From the NCBI RefSeq assembly GCF_900166585.1, contig NZ_FVZC01000007.1:744001-808000 (forward strand): DNA of 64,000 bases, in the 5' to 3' direction. Position numbers and translations under genes: made by a program. The DNA is from Mesobacillus jeotgali. GTDB taxonomy: Bacteria; Bacillota; Bacilli; Bacillales; Cytobacillaceae. Below are positions 27,120 to 34,268 of the stretch, piece after piece. The notes under the pieces are model-generated. The model worked only from the letters and a program-made list of their open reading frames with translations. It made no database searches and had not been told where the DNA came from. Position 1 is the first letter of the stretch, and every line of letters starts with the position of its first letter.

Positions 27120-27165
27120 ATTTTATTTAATATTTTTCCACAGAGCGGAAGGGGAAATGTCTGTT

Positions 27166-28782
27166 ATGATGAATGTTCCATTGACAGTAGGATCGCTATT
27201 GGAAAGAGCAGAGAAGTTTTTTCCGAAAAAGCAGGTAATATCACGGACTCTATCAGGTATTCACCGTTTTACTTACAAGGAGATTGGCGAGCGGACCCGA
27301 AAATTGGCCAGTGCGCTTGAAAGGCTTGGTGTTGAAAAAGGCGACCGGGTCGGAACTTTTGCCTGGAACCACCATCGCCATCTGGAGGCTTATTTCGCCG
27401 CACCTGGAATGGGGGCTGTACTCCATACAATCAACATCCGACTATCTCCCGAACATGTCTCTTATATTATCAATCATGCAGAGGACAAGGTTTTGCTTGT
27501 CGATGAGGACCTGGTGCCGCTGATTGAGCGGAGCAAAGACCAGTTCAAAACAGTAGAGGCATATATCATCATGACAGACAAGAACGAACTGCCTGAAACA
27601 ACCCTGGAACCCGTCTATTCATATGAAGAACTGCTGCGGAACGCCAGCCCGGATTTTGAGTTCGTGAAGGACCTGGACGAGAACGAACCAGCAGGGATGT
27701 GCTATACATCGGCAACAACCGGCAATCCAAAGGGAGTAGTTTATTCACACAGAGGAATCGTTCTCCATAGCTTCGCGTTTGGATTGGCAGACACCGCCGC
27801 CTTATCGGAAACGGATGTCGTCCTGCCTGTTGTCCCGATGTTCCATGCCAATGCCTGGGGTCTGCCATTCGCCGCGACTTGGTTCGGCTCAACGCAGGTT
27901 CTGCCGGGACCGCTGTTCACTCCCAAGCTGCTGGCTGATCTGATTGAACAGGAGAAGGTCACCTTTACTGCAGGAGTGCCAACAATCTGGCTTGGCCTGC
28001 TGAATGAACTTGAAAAAGGAAGTTATGATACTACTTCATTAAGATCGATCGTCTGTGGTGGTTCTGCTGCACCACGCGGCATGATTAAAGCATTTGAAAC
28101 AAAGTATAAAATTCCGTTCCTCCACGCTTATGGAATGACCGAAACCACTCCACTCGCGACAGTTTCCCGTCTCAAGAGCTACCAGGTTGGACTGGAGGAA
28201 GATGAAATCCTCGACATCCGTTCGAAGCAGGGGCTTCTGGTTCCAGGTCTTGAGATGAAAGTGATTGGCGGTAATGGTGAAGTAAAATGGGATGGCGAGG
28301 AAATGGGAGAGCTATTGCTGCGGGGACCGTGGATTGCGGATGAATATTACAAGGATGAACGGTCTGCCGATGCATTCCGTGATGGCTGGCTTTACACCGG
28401 AGATGTTGCTACGGTAGACGAAGAAGGAGTCATTAAGCTTGTTGACAGGACAAAGGATTTAATCAAGAGCGGCGGGGAATGGATTTCATCCGTTGATCTC
28501 GAAAACGCCTTCATGGCACACGATGCTGTATTCGAGGCAAGTGTCGTTGCTGTGCCCCATGAGCAATGGCAGGAGCGTCCGATTGCGTGTGTCGTCCTGA
28601 AAGAGCAATATAAAGATAAAATCGGCAAGCAAGAGCTGATCGACTTTATTGCCCCGCAGTTCGCCAAATGGTGGCTGCCGGATGATGTTGTATTTATGGA
28701 AGAAATTCCGAAAACCTCAGTAGGAAAATTCCTGAAACGGGCATTAAGGGATCAATTGAAAGACCATCTGGTGCAGAATTAA
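27166..28782 (+). CDS. AMP-forming acyl-CoA ligase (second), medium/long-chain type
   Basis: 538 residues from ATG 27166 (MMNVPLTVGSLLERAE), the usual start of this family; AAGGGG lies 11 nt upstream. ATG 27157 is possible. Motifs: YTSATTGNPKGVVYSHRG (with Ala in the STG position, common in this subgroup), YGMTETTP, YTGDVATVDEEGVIKLVDRTKDLIKSGGEW and KTSVGKFLKR near the end with the catalytic Lys. Second acid-activating enzyme of the operon, so the pathway probably handles two acids or two steps. Ends the operon. Confidence 0.9.
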   Translation: MMNVPLTVGSLLERAEKFFPKKQVISRTLSGIHRFTYKEIGERTRKLASALERLGVEKGDRVGTFAWNHHRHLEAYFAAPGMGAVLHTINIRLSPEHVSYIINHAEDKVLLVDEDLVPLIERSKDQFKTVEAYIIMTDKNELPETTLEPVYSYEELLRNASPDFEFVKDLDENEPAGMCYTSATTGNPKGVVYSHRGIVLHSFAFGLADTAALSETDVVLPVVPMFHANAWGLPFAATWFGSTQVLPGPLFTPKLLADLIEQEKVTFTAGVPTIWLGLLNELEKGSYDTTSLRSIVCGGSAAPRGMIKAFETKYKIPFLHAYGMTETTPLATVSRLKSYQVGLEEDEILDIRSKQGLLVPGLEMKVIGGNGEVKWDGEEMGELLLRGPWIADEYYKDERSADAFRDGWLYTGDVATVDEEGVIKLVDRTKDLIKSGGEWISSVDLENAFMAHDAVFEASVVAVPHEQWQERPIACVVLKEQYKDKIGKQELIDFIAPQFAKWWLPDDVVFMEEIPKTSVGKFLKRALRDQLKDHLVQN

Positions 28783-28838
28783 CTATCCCTAAATTTCTAT
28801 GCCCCGATTACACTCTTTTTATTAATATTCGCTTTGGA

Positions 28839-28870
28839 AGACTCTCAACCTTGGTTGGGGTCTTTTTTTT
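28839..28870 (+). terminator. Terminator of the acyl-CoA operon
   Basis: AGACTCTCAACC / GGTTGGGGTCT (imperfect) followed by eight Ts. Confidence 0.75.
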
Positions 28871-28908
28871 ATTGATGAACTGGTAAAAAACGTTCAGAAT
28901 TTCCAGGT

Positions 28909-29019
28909 CGCCAATAAAATTTTATTTTCGCCAATAAAGTCAGAATACCGCCAATAAAAATTAAGGATCGCCAATAAAAATTAAGGATCGCCAATAAAGT
29001 TGTGAACTTCGCCAATAAA
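28909..29019 (+). repeat. Six CGCCAATAAA repeats, 20-bp period
   Basis: Cores at 28909, 28929, 28949, 28969, 28989 and 29010, i.e. spacings 20, 20, 20, 20, 21. Spacer sequences differ except two identical neighbours. No gene lies in 28783-29303; the rest of that gap (29020-29250) shows nothing else. Confidence 0.88.
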
Positions 29020-29250
29020 TTATTTACCGGATAAAAAACAAATACTGGACGCCTTTTTACATCGTAATCTTTTGTGTATTTATAATTTTACGGCCGAAAA
29101 TTACTCAATGGAAATTTCTTAAAAAATATCCAGGGCATCAATAACCAAGCCGCCTAAAAGGTAGTCTTCATGTCTTTCATTGAATCTAGATCGCTGGCGA
29201 CCTAAAATTTTAATTTGGAAAAGCATTGCAAAAATCAAGAAAGTGATTTA

Positions 29251-29274
29251 GTATTTAGTTAAATAACTAAATAC
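29251..29274. promoter_or_regulatory. Operator palindrome of sdpRI
   Basis: Perfect GTATTTAGTT-AAAT-AACTAAATAC, 10-bp arms, 30 bp before the sdpR start. This is the expected site for autorepression by the ArsR-type SdpR. Confidence 0.82.
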
Positions 29275-29303
29275 TTAAATTCCAAAAAAGGGAGGTCTTT
29301 AGT

Positions 29304-29585
29304 TTGAATGAAGCATTCAAAGCACTTTCAGACCCTACCAGAAGAAGAATCCTCGACCTGTTAAAGGAAAGGGATATGACAGCTGGAGAAATCGCAGACC
29401 ATTTTAACATGACAAAACCAAGCATTTCCCAACACTTGAAACTGCTGAAGAATGCTAATTTAATTCAGGATGAGAAGAAAGGGCAATTTATTATCTATTC
29501 TCTCCATACGACAGTTTTCCAGGAGCTCATTAGCTGGGCGTTCAGCTTTACAGAAAATAAGAAAGAACAGGAAGGGGAAAAATAA
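29304..29585 (+). CDS. sdpR: ArsR-family repressor SdpR
   Basis: 93 residues, winged helix-turn-helix: ALSDPTRRRILDLL, then ITA-type recognition helix TKPSISQHLKLLKNANLI. Size, start and neighbour match SdpR, the autorepressor of the sdpRI immunity operon, which is released when SdpI captures the SDP toxin. TTG start with GGGAGG 8 nt upstream. No metal-binding CxC motif, which argues against an arsenic/metal sensor. Confidence 0.9.
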   Translation: MNEAFKALSDPTRRRILDLLKERDMTAGEIADHFNMTKPSISQHLKLLKNANLIQDEKKGQFIIYSLHTTVFQELISWAFSFTENKKEQEGEK

Positions 29586-29586
29586 A

Positions 29587-30219
29587 ATGAAAAAGCATGT
29601 ATTGCCTTTGACAATGATTGGCCTGCTAGTACTTGCATGGGTTATAGCATTTCCAAAGCTGCCCGAACAAGTTCCGATTCACTGGAATGTAAATGGAGAA
29701 GCGGATGGGTTTGCTTCGAAACTAAATGCGATGTTTTCTACCCTTGGAATCATGGTAATCCTGTATATATCTATGTCTTTTTTGCCAAAAGTGGATCCGA
29801 GAAAAGCTAATTATAAATTCTTTTCGAAAAGCTACCACATCATATTAAATGCGATACTTGGAGTCTTTTTTGTAATCAACATCCTTGTGCTGGCAAATGC
29901 GGCAGGATATGATGTCCCTATTGGCAGCATCGGCCCATTGGTTGTCGGGATTATTTTTATGATTCTAGGAAACTATATGCCGCAGGTGCGATCAAATTTT
30001 TTCATAGGAATCCGCACTCCATGGACCCTTAGCAATGAAGAAGTTTGGAAGAAGACACATAGGGCTGCTTCAAAAATTTTCTTCTTTGGCGGGCTGGCCA
30101 TGATATTGGCCACTTTCGCTCCTGTATACTGGAAGGAAACGGTGTTAATCAGTGTGATTGCCCTGACTGTGGTCGCTCCATATATTTATTCGTATGTTTT
30201 ATTCAAAAGACGGTTGTAA
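29587..30219 (+). CDS. sdpI: SdpI-family immunity/signalling membrane protein
   Basis: 210 residues with six hydrophobic segments. FPKLPEQVPIHWNVNGEADGFASK is the DUF1648/SdpI signature, and IGIRTPWTLSNEEVWKKTHR is the conserved cytoplasmic motif. SdpI protects against the SDP cannibalism toxin and sequesters SdpR at the membrane. Starts 1 nt after the sdpR stop codon with GGGGAAAAATAAA upstream. No sdpABC toxin genes lie in the window, so it may guard against kin or foreign toxin. Confidence 0.9.
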   Translation: MKKHVLPLTMIGLLVLAWVIAFPKLPEQVPIHWNVNGEADGFASKLNAMFSTLGIMVILYISMSFLPKVDPRKANYKFFSKSYHIILNAILGVFFVINILVLANAAGYDVPIGSIGPLVVGIIFMILGNYMPQVRSNFFIGIRTPWTLSNEEVWKKTHRAASKIFFFGGLAMILATFAPVYWKETVLISVIALTVVAPYIYSYVLFKRRL

Positions 30220-30264
30220 AGCTCTGAATGCAAAGAACTAGATAGGGAACCAGGAACAATAATG

Positions 30265-30286
30265 GACAGTCCTAAAAAGGACTGTT
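30265..30286. repeat. Left direct repeat of IS copy 1 (equals sdpI terminator hairpin)
   Basis: 22 bp: GACAGTCCT-AAAA-AGGACTGTT, a self-complementary hairpin that is the natural terminator position of sdpRI. An identical copy is at 32024-32045 on the other side of the IS. Confidence 0.9.
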
Positions 30287-30300
30287 CAGTTTGTAGACAA

Positions 30301-30336
30301 AAGGGATTCGGAATGCTCTCATTCCGAACCCCTTTT
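30301..30336 (-). terminator. Internal IS hairpin downstream of transposase, copy 1
   Basis: AAGGGATTCGGAATG-CTCT-CATTCCGAACCCCTT, 15-bp arms with one mismatch; the perfect version is in copy 2. Confidence 0.75.
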
Positions 30337-30385
30337 TGGATCTCATCGGATTTTTCAAAGGAAATAGACTCTATTTGCTATACTT

Positions 30386-31744
30386 TTAGGCCATTTTTGG
30401 ACTTCTCCATGTCCAGTTGGCCATCTTCTTCAGGTTCAAGGCAGCGAAAGTAAGCATCGCCTGCATCGACAATTTTTTAAGCCCCCTCAGGGTTGTCCAA
30501 CGCATGCCATGCTTTTCTTTTGCATCTGCGAATACACGCTCAATGGTTTCCTTGCGCTTCGCATAGATTTGTTTTACTTCTGGTGTATGCCTTAAGTGAT
30601 CCGCCTCTTCCACATACTCCTGCCAGATATGGCGCGTTACCACCTTTTGGTGGTCTTTGCTTTCTGTGCATTGCCCTAAAAACGGGCAGGTTGCGCAGAT
30701 CTGTTTGGGGGATTTATATTCACGATATCCCTCTTTCGTTGTGGTCGAATACTTTAGGACCTCACCGGCAGGACACAAGTAACAGTCGAAAAATTCGTCA
30801 TACACATATTCATATTTGCGGAAAAAGCCATCCTTCGTCCGTGGTCGGGTATAAGGCAAAGCAGGGGTCATTTCGTTTTCCATCAGAAACTTCGTAATAG
30901 CTGGAGTTTTATAGGCTGCATCTGCCGCAACGGCATTAGGCTTTCCAACTTTCTCTATCACTTGTTCTACCATTGGCTCAAGGATCAGGCTGTCATGCGT
31001 ATTCCCAGGTGTCACGATGGTTCCCAAAACAAATCCATTCCGATCTGATGCCGCATGGAAAGAGTAGGCAAACTGCTTTGTTCGCTCGTCCTTGACGTAG
31101 TATCCACTCTCAGGATCGGTCGTGCTTTCCTTGATTTCCTTCGTTTCTTCCTTCTCGAATTTATCGGGAGGAAAAGGTTTCTTCCCGTGGTCTTCTCGAT
31201 CCTGATTGATCTCTTCCTGGAGTTTCTCTTGATACACCCGTGTTTCCTTTCGCACCACTTTCTTCTGGAATTTATTCTTATTCGCACTTGCTTTTACATG
31301 GGTTGAATCAATAAAGACATGTTCAGCACTAATAAGTTTCTTATCCGCTGCGGTCTTAAGAATTCGATAGAAGATCTGTTCAAACAAATCGGTGTCTTTA
31401 AAACGGCGTTCGTAATTCTTCCCGAAGGTGGAGAAATGGGGCACTTTATCATGGAATCCATAACCCAAAAACCAGCGGTAGGCCATGTTCGTTTCTACTT
31501 CGGCAATGGTCTGGCGCATGGAGCGGATGCCAAAGGTATATTGAATGAAGCTGAGCTTAATTAGAATCACAGGGTCAATGCTTGGGCGACCTACTTCGGA
31601 ATACACATCCTTCACCAAATCATAGATGAAAGAAAAATCAAGGGCTGCTTCCATCTTACGGACTAAATGGTCCTGAGGAACCAGTTGGTCTAAAGCAACC
31701 ATCTCTAATTGATCTCGTTGGATTGGATTATTTTTCGAAAGCAT
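30386..31744 (-). CDS. IS1182-family transposase, copy 1
   Basis: 452 residues from ATG 31744 (MLSKNNPIQRDQ), which has GAGG 8 nt upstream; the copy-2 gene lacks the alternative upstream Met, supporting this start. N-terminal DUF772-like domain (VGRPSIDPVILIKLSFIQYTFGIRSMRQT), then the DDE domain: Asp in VFIDSTHVKA, Asp in AVAADAAYKT, Glu in RKETIERVFADAK. No frameshift; probably active. Confidence 0.93.
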   Translation of the reverse strand: MLSKNNPIQRDQLEMVALDQLVPQDHLVRKMEAALDFSFIYDLVKDVYSEVGRPSIDPVILIKLSFIQYTFGIRSMRQTIAEVETNMAYRWFLGYGFHDKVPHFSTFGKNYERRFKDTDLFEQIFYRILKTAADKKLISAEHVFIDSTHVKASANKNKFQKKVVRKETRVYQEKLQEEINQDREDHGKKPFPPDKFEKEETKEIKESTTDPESGYYVKDERTKQFAYSFHAASDRNGFVLGTIVTPGNTHDSLILEPMVEQVIEKVGKPNAVAADAAYKTPAITKFLMENEMTPALPYTRPRTKDGFFRKYEYVYDEFFDCYLCPAGEVLKYSTTTKEGYREYKSPKQICATCPFLGQCTESKDHQKVVTRHIWQEYVEEADHLRHTPEVKQIYAKRKETIERVFADAKEKHGMRWTTLRGLKKLSMQAMLTFAALNLKKMANWTWRSPKMA

Positions 31745-31821
31745 CTTCATCACCTCAAGCGTTATATGTATCTATTTTAAAAGAGACTTATGGTTAGTTC
31801 CACACTAAGTTGAGGAATCCT

Positions 31822-31953
31822 GTTGATTGAAGTGGAAGGCGCGTAGACTCCTGCGGGATCAGACGGACAGGTGAGACCCCGCAGACGCCAACGGCGGCGA
31901 GGAGGCTCAGCGCCGGCCCCGCGGAAAGCGAAGCGCCTGGAACGGAAATCAAC
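31822..31953. other. 132-bp GC-rich structured element inside IS copy 1
   Basis: Closed by GTTGATT / AATCAAC, with nested GGCGC / GCGCC and CTGCGGG / CCCGCAG pairings. GC-rich against an AT-rich background. Similar sequences occur in intergenic regions of many bacilli to my memory. Could be a structured RNA or a small passenger repeat. Confidence 0.7.
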
Positions 31954-31978
31954 GGCCCCATTCCAGCACAAACCAAAA

Positions 31979-32022
31979 AGACTGTAGACAAGCTCGATCT
32001 CCATCAAGTTTGTCTACAGTCT
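31979..32022. terminator. Right-end IS hairpin, copy 1
   Basis: AGACTGTAGACAA / TTGTCTACAGTCT, 13-bp perfect arms; contains the right terminal repeat. Confidence 0.7.
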
Positions 32023-32023
32023 G

Positions 32024-32045
32024 GACAGTCCTAAAAAGGACTGTT
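32024..32045. repeat. Right direct repeat of IS copy 1
   Basis: Identical 22 bp to 30265-30286, followed by TTTTTGG, so the T-run of the original terminator is on this side. Confidence 0.9.
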
Positions 32046-32671
32046 TTTTGGTTTTAATTCAATATATTCACTAAATGGGAGTTGAGATCAGGCCGGCAGA
32101 AGGGATTTATTCTGACAATCCTATCCTTTTTTAATGGAAAATGTTGATTTTAAACTCGGCTGCTTGGAAAGACTCAAGGGAAAACATCATATTAATCAAA
32201 TTATTGAAAAAAATTTCAAAATACTTTGACTTAACATTTCGATAAGTGAACATAATTTTATAAATGTTTAAACAAGTTTTACATAATTTCTTTAAATATT
32301 AAAAAACAATCATTGTTTCCAATGTTTTGTTAGAATTAGGTGAATAATTCTTGTTTTGGAAAAAAATAAACTTTATTTTTGTTCAAAGTTATATTAACAA
32401 ATGTTCATTTATTGTGTTATATTTATAAGGCATTAAGAGGGAAATGAAAGCGTTAACGCCAAGGAGAGGAATGGAAAACTAATTGCTATGTTAGTCTAAT
32501 TTTTTCTCTGCCCTGCTTCTGTTCTTGAATATTTACTTTAGAGGCTGACCGGGTTTTGATTGTAAGCCTTTACAGATTAACATTCTTTATTTTAGTAAAG
32601 AATAGTTGGCAGGAATATTAACTATTATTAAATCTTATTTATCACTCAACTTAGATTTGGAGGCAAAGTAT
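32046..32671. other. AT-rich leader of nupC
   Basis: About 620 bp without a gene. Contains the cre site at 32445-32458, a -10-like TATATT near 32418, and a small inverted repeat TTCTTTA / TAAAGAA at 32584-32603. No riboswitch recognised. Confidence 0.6.
32445..32458. promoter_or_regulatory. Catabolite-responsive element (cre) of nupC
   Basis: TGAAAGCGTTAACG matches TGWAANCGNTNWCA at all but the last base. Located just downstream of a likely promoter, the classical position for CcpA repression. Confidence 0.75.
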
Positions 32672-33847
32672 ATGTCAATCTTAATTGCAATCGTAGGTAT
32701 CCTGGCCCTTTTAGGCATTGCCTGGATTATGTCCAACGATAAGAAAAACATTAACTATCGTGCAGTCGCCATCATGCTGGCTGTGCAGTTGTTCATAGCA
32801 TGGTTTATGCTGAATACCTCAATTGGTCAGAAAGTATTGCAGCAAATTGTTAATGTATTTAACAAAATACTTTCTTTCGGTAACGAAGGAATTGCATTTG
32901 TTTTCGGTGATCTGGCAGGGAAAAACTATTTCTTTATCAACGTTCTAATGATGATCGTTTTCGTGTCGGCCTTGCTATCGATTTTAACTTATACAAGAAT
33001 CTTGCCGTTTGCGATTAAATACATTGGAGGAGCAGTTGCCAAGGTTACTGGCCTTCCTAAAATCGAATCCTTCGTAGCGGTTAACTCAATGGTATTCGGC
33101 GATACTACCGCGATTCTTTCCGTGCAATCTCAATTGCACAAACTTTCGCCAAACCGTTTATTTATTGTTGTAACGTCTTCATTGGTAGCTGTTTCTTGCT
33201 CGATTTTGGGTGCTTACATGCAAATGATACCTGCTGAGTTTGTGCTGGTGGCTTTGCCGATTAACATATTCTCCGGATTGATTCTTTCATCAATGGTTGC
33301 TCCAGTATCGAAAGAAGAGGACGAGGATATCGACATAAAAGAAATGATTCCTGAAAAATCATTATTTGAAGCCATCGGAAACGGTGCATTGATTGGTGGT
33401 AAAACCGCCCTAATCGTTGGTGCGATGCTCATCACTTATATTGGCTTACTTGAGATGCTGAACTTCTTCCTTGATAATTTAGTAGGATTATCCTTCCAGG
33501 GAATCCTTGGATATATTTTTGCTCCGATTGCCTTCATCATGGGGATTCCTACATCTGAAATTGTCAGGGCGGGTTCTGTAATGGGTACTAAAGTCGCTGC
33601 AAATGAATTTGTTGCCATGCTTGACTTTATGAAAATGATTCCGGACATGTCACCGAAAACAGTAGGTATCGTGTCGGCATTCTTGATTTCTTTTGCTAAC
33701 TTCTCTTCAATTGGAATTATTCTGGGAACAGTACAAGCGATCAATGGTGAACAGGCAAGCAGGTTGGCTAAGGTGGGTTTAAAGGTATTGTTAGTGGCTA
33801 CAATGGGTTCCGTCTTAACTGGAACGATCGTAGGACTATTCCTGTAA
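32672..33847 (+). CDS. nupC: NupC-type concentrative nucleoside transporter
   Basis: 391 residues, many membrane segments. Family features: NYRAVAIMLAVQLFIAWFML at the start, FVFGDLAGKNYFF, the central NSMVFGDTTAILSVQSQL, MGIPTSEIVRAGSVMGTKVAANEFVA, and FANFSSIGIILGTVQAIN. Imports nucleosides with H+ or Na+. ATG 32672 follows GGAGGCAAAGTAT; the open frame from 32606 lacks a ribosome site. The cre site suggests glucose repression. Confidence 0.92.
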   Translation: MSILIAIVGILALLGIAWIMSNDKKNINYRAVAIMLAVQLFIAWFMLNTSIGQKVLQQIVNVFNKILSFGNEGIAFVFGDLAGKNYFFINVLMMIVFVSALLSILTYTRILPFAIKYIGGAVAKVTGLPKIESFVAVNSMVFGDTTAILSVQSQLHKLSPNRLFIVVTSSLVAVSCSILGAYMQMIPAEFVLVALPINIFSGLILSSMVAPVSKEEDEDIDIKEMIPEKSLFEAIGNGALIGGKTALIVGAMLITYIGLLEMLNFFLDNLVGLSFQGILGYIFAPIAFIMGIPTSEIVRAGSVMGTKVAANEFVAMLDFMKMIPDMSPKTVGIVSAFLISFANFSSIGIILGTVQAINGEQASRLAKVGLKVLLVATMGSVLTGTIVGLFL

Positions 33848-33861
33848 AAATAGATGTGATA

Positions 33862-33912
33862 AAAAAAGGATCCTCTTTCTCCTATTTCAAAGGTGAAAGG
33901 GGATTTTTTTTG
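33862..33912 (+). terminator. Terminator of nupC
   Basis: ATCCTCTTTC / GAAAGGGGAT with 15-nt loop followed by TTTTTTT. Confidence 0.82.
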
Positions 33913-33923
33913 TTTTACTCTGG

Positions 33924-34122
33924 GGAATTCGCATTCCGTGGACCCTTAGTAATGACGAGGTCTGGAAGAAAACACATCGGCTGATTCAAATTGGATGTGG
34001 CCATTATATGGCTCTTTCGTTTCTGTTTATTGGAATGGAGGGGTGTGATCTATAATGTGAATGTCCTGACTATCAACGCACCATATATTTATTCTTTCTT
34101 TTATTCAAAAGATGGCAAAAGA
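33924..34122 (+). pseudogene. Decayed 3' fragment of a second sdpI
   Basis: GGAATTCGCATTCCGTGG... translates to GIRIPWTLSNDEVWKKTHR, the conserved SdpI motif, and the region ends with nucleotide matches to the sdpI tail (CCATATATTTATTC, TTATTCAAAAGA). The middle has indels and stops. The first two thirds of the gene are missing. Paralogous to 30001-30215. Confidence 0.85.
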
Positions 34123-34139
34123 TGTTACCGAAACAAAAA

Positions 34140-34169
34140 ATGGACAATCCAAAAGGACTGTTTTTTTTT
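34140..34169 (+). terminator. Decayed copy of the sdpI terminator
   Basis: ACAATCC-AAAA-GGACTGT with one stem mismatch, then nine Ts; equivalent to the sdpI terminator at 30266-30285, confirming duplication of the whole 3' end. Confidence 0.75.
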
Positions 34170-34268
34170 ATCTTTTAATTCAAAAAATTAGCCAAAAGGG
34201 GTATGATAGAACATATAAAATTCGGAAGACGAAATAACGGTAATGGGATACAGGGGGGATTCATCTTC

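Larger units (their letters stand above)
30287..32023 (-). mobile_element. IS1182-family insertion sequence, copy 1 (1737 bp)
   Basis: Bounded by imperfect terminal repeats CAGTTTGTAGACAAA (left) and, inverted, CAGACTGTAGACAAA (right), and by 22-bp direct repeats. Holds one intact DDE transposase on the minus strand. The left end carries a hairpin (30301-30334) that would terminate tnp transcripts; the right end a 13-bp-arm hairpin (31979-32022) that would block read-in. Between tnp and the right end is a 132-bp GC-rich element. Near-identical to copy 2. Confidence 0.92.
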
